A DNA stretch of 11,163 bases from an uncultured Collinsella sp. (lineage in GTDB: Bacteria; Actinomycetota; Coriobacteriia; Coriobacteriales; Coriobacteriaceae): positions 1 to 11,163 of the forward strand of contig CABTZA010000047.1 in NCBI GenBank assembly GCA_902489225.1, written 5' to 3'. Below, piece by piece: positions 6,709 through 11,163 of this stretch; position 1 is the first letter of the stretch; the number at the start of each line of letters is the position of its first letter. The position numbers were made by a program, and so were the translations under genes. The notes under the pieces are model-generated. The model ran no database searches. It was not told the origin of the DNA and saw only the letters and a program-made list of their open reading frames with translations.

Positions 6709-7731
6709 CTACTCGCCATCGATGTCGGTCGCGACAGCCTCTTCGATGGCATCGACACCGGCAGGCGACAGGTCTTCCTTGCTCTGGCAGAACTTCTTAT
6801 CGACCCAGCCGGTCAGAATCGGGGCCATGATTGCCGTGATGATGACGGCAGTGGCGATCTGCGCATACGCGGTGGGCGCAAGCTCGGCATAGCGCGGAGC
6901 GACCTCGGCGAGGGCGACCGGCGTGGTCATGGCCGTGCCGGCAATGGTGGAACATGCCACAGCCGCCTTACCATTGCCGCCACACAGGCGCTCGAAGGCA
7001 AAGGTAATGGGACCGACGATAAAGAGCGTGATGAGGCCCAGCAGGATGCCCGAAATGCCACCGGCGATGAAGCTCGAAAGGCTCATGGACGCACCGAGCT
7101 GAAAACCAATTACAGCGATCGCGGGATTGGCGCCGGGAACCAGCAGGTTCTTGATAAACGGGAACAAGTTGCCCAGGACCATGCCGATAACAAGCGGCAG
7201 GATGGATCCGATGATGGTGCCGACGGGGATGTTGGCGAGACCCGAAACACCAAGGATGATCATCGTGACGGCGGGGCCGGCCGTAAAGAACAGGATACCG
7301 ACGGCGCCCTGCTCGGACTCATCGCCGAACTCGCCCATGATGCCCGTATAGAGCGCCATGTTGCAAAACGTGATGCCGCCGATGATAGACACGGAGCTCA
7401 GGCCCAGGAAGTTGTCGTTAAAGAAATATGCCATACCCAAGCCAAGGGCCGCCGCGACAACAAGCTTGGGGATCAGTACGACGATGCCGGTCTTGATAGC
7501 GCCCGGCGTGGACTTAAAGCTGATGCCGGCACCCACGAAGAGCAGGATCGCAGCGACGATGGTGTTGGAACCGCCGCGGCAGGCGGCGGTAAAGAAGCCA
7601 CCGATCTCAAAGACCTGCGGGCAGAAGGTATTGAGCAGAAGGCCGACGATCATCGGGTAGATCATGATGTCGCCCGGGATACGCGGGACCTTGAATTTCT
7701 TTTGCTCGTTGGCGGTTGCTTCCTGTGCCAT
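6709..7731 (-). CDS. kdgT: 2-keto-3-deoxygluconate permease family transporter
   Basis: This membrane carrier has 340 residues (the Escherichia coli KdgT has 327) and about ten hydrophobic segments. It matches the KdgT family along its length. The N-terminus has KVPRIPGDIMIYPMIVG at about residues 14-30. The middle has GPAVTMIILGVSGLA (about 152-166). The most family-like part is the C-terminal stretch with GGNGKAAVACSTIAG (about 251-265), TTPVALAEVAP and IATAVIITAIMAPILTG. The family takes up 2-keto-3-deoxygluconate, a breakdown product of pectin and uronic acids, with protons. A charged tail of about 30 residues follows the last helix, longer than in KdgT of E. coli. ATG at 7729-7731 has GGGGG four bases upstream; an earlier in-frame start at 7761 has no better site. 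No KDG kinase or aldolase is nearby, so the substrate may be a related sugar acid. Confidence 0.88.
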   Translation of the reverse strand: MAQEATANEQKKFKVPRIPGDIMIYPMIVGLLLNTFCPQVFEIGGFFTAACRGGSNTIVAAILLFVGAGISFKSTPGAIKTGIVVLIPKLVVAAALGLGMAYFFNDNFLGLSSVSIIGGITFCNMALYTGIMGEFGDESEQGAVGILFFTAGPAVTMIILGVSGLANIPVGTIIGSILPLVIGMVLGNLFPFIKNLLVPGANPAIAVIGFQLGASMSLSSFIAGGISGILLGLITLFIVGPITFAFERLCGGNGKAAVACSTIAGTAMTTPVALAEVAPRYAELAPTAYAQIATAVIITAIMAPILTGWVDKKFCQSKEDLSPAGVDAIEEAVATDIDGE

Positions 7732-7776
7732 GAAACCCCCATTTCCGCTGACGGGGTACAAAAGCCCACGTCACGC

Positions 7777-7812
7777 TTTGCTACAGTAAAGTTTGACCAT
7801 GGTACCAGAAGA
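7777..7812 (-). promoter_or_regulatory. Promoter and operator candidates upstream of the KDG permease
   Basis: Two overlapping perfect palindromes, ACCATGGT (7796-7803) and TGGTACCA (7800-7807), lie about 65-75 bases before the permease start. Next to them is the imperfect dyad CTTTGC-TACA-GTAAAG (7776-7791), inside which TACTGT on the minus strand (7783-7788) is a possible -10. No clear -35 is visible. The arrangement suggests a regulated promoter for the permease, separate from azlCD. Confidence 0.35.
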
Positions 7813-7872
7813 AGCAGACCGCCTCGGTGAGAAATTCGATTCGTTAGGCCGGGACGATAACGCGTCCTGCTC

Positions 7873-8196
7873 CTATACGAGGCTCAAAACGATATAGAAC
7901 ACGATGCCCGAAACGCAGCACCACAACATCGACTTTGTCTTGATTGCCACCGCCACGACGCCGGTGGCCGCAATCCAGGGAACCAAGGCAGGCCAGAGTC
8001 CCGCGTCGAACGCGCCGGGGTTCACCAAGTCGTTGGCGACCAGCGCGGCAAAGGCAGCGGGCGGGATATAGCCCAGGGCCTCGGTAATGCGGGGCGACAG
8101 GGTCCGCCCGCGCAAGGCGAACGCCGGCGCGATGCGAAAGAACGCGATAGCAGCCCACGACGACAGCCACAGAACCAAGAACTCGTTAGCGGGCAT
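7873..8196 (-). CDS. azlD: AzlD, small subunit of branched-chain amino acid exporter
   Basis: This is a small membrane protein of 107 residues, the normal AzlD length, with three to four hydrophobic segments. The family signature is seen in FRIAPAFALRGR (residues 20-31) and ITEALGYIPPAAFAAL (residues 37-52). AzlD works together with AzlC in the cytoplasmic membrane to export branched-chain amino acids and their analogues; this is known from azlCD of Bacillus and the related BrnFE of Corynebacterium. The ATG at 8194-8196 has AAGAGGTG about six bases upstream and overlaps the end of azlC by 11 bases, the usual translational coupling for this pair. A longer reading of this frame is open inside azlC but lacks family character. 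Confidence 0.9.
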   Translation of the reverse strand: MPANEFLVLWLSSWAAIAFFRIAPAFALRGRTLSPRITEALGYIPPAAFAALVANDLVNPGAFDAGLWPALVPWIAATGVVAVAIKTKSMLWCCVSGIVFYIVLSLV

Positions 8197-8878
8197 CGCG
8201 GGCACCTCTTCCGTCAAATACAGCATCGCACGCCAGCGCAATGGCAATGCCGACCACGACGCTTGCCGGCACGGCAATATTCGCGAGGCCCAAGAACTTG
8301 CATACGGCGACGGACACCGCGCCCGAAACCGCCGCGACAACGTTACCGCGCGACAGCCGCTGCGAAAAGAGCAGGCAGATAAAGAGCGAGGTGCAGACAA
8401 AGGCTGCAATGGCGGTGGGAACATCGACAACGGCGCCGACGATGGCGCCCATCGTACACGAAACGCCCCATGTTGCGATGAGGATCACGTTGAGCACAAA
8501 GGACTCGCGCGGGCCCCAATCCTCCCCTTCAACCAACTTGGCAAGCGAGATGCCATATGCCTCCTCGGTAAGTGTCGCGGCAACAGCCAGCGTCTGACGC
8601 TTCGAGGCACCCCTCAGATGCGGTGCGATCGATGCCGAGTAAAGCGCAAAACGCGAGGAGATGGCGGCAACGCTCGCGACGATCGATGCTGCAGGCACAC
8701 CCGCCAGCCACAGGTTGCAGATCATAAACTGGCCGCTGCCCGTCACAAACGTACTGCTTAGAGCAAAGACCATCCAGGGCTCCATTCCCGTCTGCCCCAT
8801 GATCATTCCGCACGGCGCGCCTATTGCAACATAGGTAAGCATCACTGGCCAGACGGTTCTAACGATTTTGAGCACCAT
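8186..8878 (-). CDS. azlC: AzlC, large subunit of branched-chain amino acid exporter
   Basis: This membrane protein has 230 residues, the usual AzlC size, with about seven to eight hydrophobic segments. Family motifs are YVAIGAPCGMIMG (residues 16-28), the strongly conserved TGSGQF (46-51), and SRFALYSASIAPHLRG (75-90). The last matches the family's N-x-R-H-x-L-Y-x-x-S-x-A-P pattern, but with Ser for the usual Asn and Phe for the usual His. With AzlD it exports branched-chain amino acids; databases sometimes call such proteins ABC permeases, which they are not. ATG at 8876-8878 is preferred, with AGGATGAG upstream. The frame extends 23 codons to a TTG at 8947 without a good binding site. No Lrp-like regulator lies next to it in the window. 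Confidence 0.9.
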   Translation of the reverse strand: MVLKIVRTVWPVMLTYVAIGAPCGMIMGQTGMEPWMVFALSSTFVTGSGQFMICNLWLAGVPAASIVASVAAISSRFALYSASIAPHLRGASKRQTLAVAATLTEEAYGISLAKLVEGEDWGPRESFVLNVILIATWGVSCTMGAIVGAVVDVPTAIAAFVCTSLFICLLFSQRLSRGNVVAAVSGAVSVAVCKFLGLANIAVPASVVVGIAIALACDAVFDGRGARDAR

Positions 8879-8935
8879 ACGTTTCTCATCCTGACAAGGT
8901 CTCCGAGCCGCATGTAGCGACACGGCAGAATCATC

Positions 8936-8999
8936 ATCCGGCAGCAACCGAGTTCACCTACAATTGCCACCGGATCGAAAGACACAACTTTTTAGGAAG
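8936..8999 (+). promoter_or_regulatory. Promoter candidate and ribosome binding site of the HD-domain gene
   Basis: TACAAT at 8959-8964 matches a good -10 and lies 40 bases before the ATG; no consensus -35 is seen at 16-18 bases. An inverted repeat, ATCCGG (8936-8941) and CCGGAT (8970-8975), flanks it. AGGAAG at 8994-8999 is the ribosome binding site. The same 126-base gap (8879-9004) must also hold the divergent azlC promoter, which I cannot place. Confidence 0.4.
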
Positions 9000-9004
9000 T
9001 CATT

Positions 9005-9817
9005 ATGACAGCTATCGATCGAGACCGGGCGCGCGCGGCCTTCAAAAGCTACACCGATGCCTACGACGCCACCAACCCACGCATCGCGCTCAAAATCGAG
9101 CTTACGTACCACGTGGCCGAGGCATGCGATGCCGTAGCGCGCGAGCAGGGCTGGTCGTCAGAAGATATTGACCTGGCATGGCTTTGCGGCCTGCTACACG
9201 ATATGGGCCGCTTTGAGCAGCTGCGACGCTGGGACACCTTTAAGGACGCCGAGAGCATGAGCCATGCGGCGCTGGGCATCGAGGTCCTCTTTGGCGAGAA
9301 TCCCGCCGATGCACCCGCCACGACAAACATCCGTGACTTTATCGAAACCGGTGCGCATGACGAGCTCATCCGAGCGAGCATCGCCTATCACAGCGACTTT
9401 CGCCTGCCGGCACAACTCGACGAGCGTACACGGTGCTTCTGCGATATCGTGCGCGATGGCGACAAGATCGACATTATGCGCACCATCGCCGACAGCACCG
9501 TCGATACCATCCTCAAGGTGGATGAGGACGCGTTTCTAGCCAGTCGCTTCTCGGTACCGACGCTTGCCGCCTTTGACGAGCATCGGTGCGTCGCGCGCGA
9601 CGAGCGCAACGAGCCGGCGGACTACCTGGTGGGACTCATCTGCTTTATGTTTGAGCTCGTCTATCCAGCGAGCCGCACGCTGGCGCGCGAGCAGGGCGAT
9701 ATCTACCGCCTGCTCGACGCGCCCTTTGGCATTACGCGGCCCTTTACCGACCCCGCCACGCAGGCGACTTGGAGCCGCCTTAAGGACGAGATGCGCGACT
9801 GGCTGGCGCGCGCCTAG
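9005..9817 (+). CDS. HD-domain metal-dependent phosphohydrolase family protein
   Basis: This is a soluble protein of 270 residues without signal peptide or membrane segment. The HD-superfamily metal ligands can be placed: His36 in TYHVAEA, the His65-Asp66 doublet in LLHDMGRFEQ, His87 in MSHAALG, His129 in YHSDF, and Asp151 or Asp153 in DGDKID. This order, H...HD...H...H...D, fits a divalent-metal phosphohydrolase acting on a nucleotide or other phosphoester. The HD-GYP motif of c-di-GMP phosphodiesterases is absent, and there is no RelA/SpoT synthetase or ACT domain. The substrate is unknown. The ATG at 9005 follows AGGAAG by five bases. The gene converges on etfA, and their stop codons overlap. 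Confidence 0.85.
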   Translation: MTAIDRDRARAAFKSYTDAYDATNPRIALKIELTYHVAEACDAVAREQGWSSEDIDLAWLCGLLHDMGRFEQLRRWDTFKDAESMSHAALGIEVLFGENPADAPATTNIRDFIETGAHDELIRASIAYHSDFRLPAQLDERTRCFCDIVRDGDKIDIMRTIADSTVDTILKVDEDAFLASRFSVPTLAAFDEHRCVARDERNEPADYLVGLICFMFELVYPASRTLAREQGDIYRLLDAPFGITRPFTDPATQATWSRLKDEMRDWLARA

Positions 9818-11019
9818 CGCTCAAGCTGGGCCAGCAGCTCCTCGACGACCTCGACGGCATCGCCGACAACCTTGTACTGGGCAGCACCAAAGATGGGGGC
9901 ATCCGGGTCCTCGTTGATGGCGATAATGCACTCTGCCCCACCGATGCCGGCAAGATGCTGGATGGCGCCCGAAACACCGATACTCACGAGAAGCTTGGGC
10001 GAAACCGATACGCCGGTCTGGCCAATCTGATGGCGACACTCCAACCAGCCGGCCTCCACGACAGGTCGCGTGCAACCAAGCTCGGCTCCCAGAGCCTCGG
10101 CGAGCCTTCGCATCAGGGGCAGATTCTTCTTGGAGCCAATGCCGCGGCCCACCACGACCAAGCGCTCGGCATCGGCGATCGAGGCCTGCTGCCTCCACTC
10201 CTCGGCGGGAATCGAGATCTCGACACGAGCCTTAGCATCATCCGCAAGCGATATCTGGGTGATCGTGCCGGAGCGGTCGTAGTCAAAGTCGGGCGCCTTA
10301 AAGATGCCGGGACGAACCGTTGCCATCTGGGGACGATGATTGGGGCAGACGATGGTGGCCATCAGGTTGCCGCCAAACGCCGGACGCGTCTGTTGCAGCA
10401 GCCCCGTCTCCGTATCCATCGAAAGTACGGTGCAGTCAGCCGTAAGGCCCGTCTGCAAGCGCACGGCAACGCCGGGTGCCAGTTCGCGGCCAAAAGCGGT
10501 CGCACCGTATAGGATGGCCTCGGGTTTGCGTTCGGCTACCAAATCGCAGATCAAGCGGGCGTAGACCTCCGCATCGTTTTGGCGCAGGCGCTCGTCGCGA
10601 CAGGCCAGGACTTCGTCGGCGCCCGCGCAAACCAGATGCTCCAGGTCGCCGAGAGAACCCTCGGGACCCATACCGATCAGTGCCACCAGACGGCAGTCGC
10701 GAGCATCGGCAAGCTCGCGGCCCTTGCCCATAAGCTCATAGGCAACGGGAGTCACCGTATCGTGCTCGTCGGTCTGCGCGAATACCCAAATGTCTCGATA
10801 TGCATCAAGGTCCACCGCACCAGCGGCCTCGTCACGCTCGATCGAGATAGCGTTGACAGGGCAGGCGTCGACGCACCCACCGCATAGGATGCAGCCGTCG
10901 GTTACGCGGGCGCAACGGTTGGGCCGCTCGCCTTCCACTACGATGCCGCCCGAGGCACAGGCGCGAACGCAGCGACCGCAGCCGATACAGGCTTCGCTAT
11001 CGATAATCAGTCCGCTCAT
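9814..11019 (-). CDS. etfA: Electron transfer flavoprotein alpha subunit with N-terminal 2[4Fe-4S] ferredoxin domain
   Basis: This cytosolic electron carrier subunit has 401 residues, about 80 longer than a plain EtfA because of the ferredoxin domain. Two cluster motifs are complete: Cys11, 14, 17, 21 and Cys43, 46, 49, 53. The ETF N-terminal domain runs from about 76 to 270 and includes TRPAFGGNL. The FAD domain (about 285-400) has GRGIGSKKN (291-299), RPVVEAGW (318-325), QIGQTG (331-336), GVSGAIQHLAG (348-358) and INEDPDAPIF (368-377), all typical. Ferredoxin-fused EtfA occurs in anaerobes, for example in the caffeyl-CoA reductase and lactate dehydrogenase complexes of Acetobacterium, where the Etf confurcates or bifurcates electrons. 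The partner dehydrogenase is not visible here. The ATG follows the etfB stop with no gap, and GAGGGG inside etfB lies nine bases upstream, so the two are translationally coupled. Confidence 0.93.
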   Translation of the reverse strand: MSGLIIDSEACIGCGRCVRACASGGIVVEGERPNRCARVTDGCILCGGCVDACPVNAISIERDEAAGAVDLDAYRDIWVFAQTDEHDTVTPVAYELMGKGRELADARDCRLVALIGMGPEGSLGDLEHLVCAGADEVLACRDERLRQNDAEVYARLICDLVAERKPEAILYGATAFGRELAPGVAVRLQTGLTADCTVLSMDTETGLLQQTRPAFGGNLMATIVCPNHRPQMATVRPGIFKAPDFDYDRSGTITQISLADDAKARVEISIPAEEWRQQASIADAERLVVVGRGIGSKKNLPLMRRLAEALGAELGCTRPVVEAGWLECRHQIGQTGVSVSPKLLVSIGVSGAIQHLAGIGGAECIIAINEDPDAPIFGAAQYKVVGDAVEVVEELLAQLER

Positions 11020-11163
11020 CTACGCCATCCCCTCGATAATCTTGGCAAGTTTTGCCGCCTGCTCGGACGCCGTTCCGTCAACGTCCTCGCACGTTTGGTC
11101 ACGGTCGGGCACAAACGATCGCACGACCTGTGTCGGTGATCCGACAAGGCCGCAACGCGAGGG
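11020..11163 (-). CDS. etfB: Electron transfer flavoprotein beta subunit, C-terminal end (cut by window edge)
   Basis: The last 47 codons and the stop of a gene entering from the right edge. The fragment contains GLVGSPTQVVRSFVP, matching the conserved C-terminal arm of EtfB (G-L-x-G-S-P-T-x-V), and ends in an Ala/Glu-rich helix with AAKLAKIIEGMA. EtfB forms the heterodimer with EtfA. The TAG stop is directly followed by the etfA ATG. The nucleotide-binding region that would tell AMP-type from bifurcating NAD/FAD-type EtfB is outside the window. Confidence 0.85.
   Translation of the reverse strand, partial: PSRCGLVGSPTQVVRSFVPDRDQTCEDVDGTASEQAAKLAKIIEGMA

Noticed and set aside
6508..7830. 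Plus-strand open frame of 440 codons across the KDG permease
   Set aside because: The translation is an R/D/G/H/K-rich shadow. The minus strand gives a clean ten-helix permease with full-length family similarity.
7851..7867. Hairpin GGACG-ATAACG-CGTCC after azlD as an intrinsic terminator
   Set aside because: The stem is only 5 bp and is not followed by a T-run on the minus strand (CGGCCTAACG follows), so it is not supported as a terminator.
8087..8761. Plus-strand frame of 224 codons opposite azlC and azlD
   Set aside because: Its composition is R, N and G rich with no membrane or domain character. AzlC and AzlD motifs occupy the minus strand.
9005..9817. HD protein as a c-di-GMP phosphodiesterase paired with the GGDEF gene
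   Set aside because: The HD-GYP signature (HHExxDGxGYP) is absent, and the two genes are more than 2.4 kb apart on opposite strands with unrelated genes between them.

Overview
The window looks like part of the chromosome of a high-GC Gram-positive anaerobe, most likely a gut member of the Coriobacteriia (Collinsella or a near relative). The grounds are strong G/C preference at third codon positions, a single-chain PurL of the clostridial/actinobacterial-gut type, an EtfB-EtfA pair whose EtfA carries a two-cluster ferredoxin domain (an anaerobe trait), and strong AGGAGG-like ribosome binding sites. The genus is an inference from protein style, not from a marker gene.

Layout from left to right. 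Positions 1-312 (minus) hold the N-terminus of a Kef-type CPA2 cation:proton antiporter cut by the window edge. A divergent intergenic region follows (313-496). Then comes a complete 1248-residue purL (497-4243, plus), ending in a strong intrinsic terminator (4281-4318). Only 25 bases later an EamA/DMT-family transporter starts (4343-5272, plus), so it probably depends on read-through of that terminator.

Next is a block of minus-strand genes, in transcription order azlC (8186-8878), azlD (7873-8196, overlapping azlC), a 2-keto-3-deoxygluconate permease (6709-7731), a terminator (6609-6663) and a membrane-anchored diguanylate cyclase (5378-6520). The cyclase has a complete GGDEF active site but no inhibitory I-site, and visibly more A/T than its neighbours.

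The right end has an HD-domain phosphohydrolase (9005-9817, plus). It converges on, and shares its CTAG stop tetranucleotide with, etfA (9814-11019, minus). etfA abuts the C-terminal end of etfB (11020-11163, minus, cut by the window edge).

Functionally these are mostly separate housekeeping and transport units: purine synthesis, branched-chain amino acid export, sugar-acid uptake, flavin-based electron transfer and c-di-GMP signalling. I see no tRNA, rRNA, CRISPR array, insertion sequence or phage gene. I found no convincing undescribed multi-gene system. The points most worth a second look are the terminator in front of the EamA gene, the I-site-less cyclase of atypical composition, and the ferredoxin-fused EtfA with no partner dehydrogenase in view.
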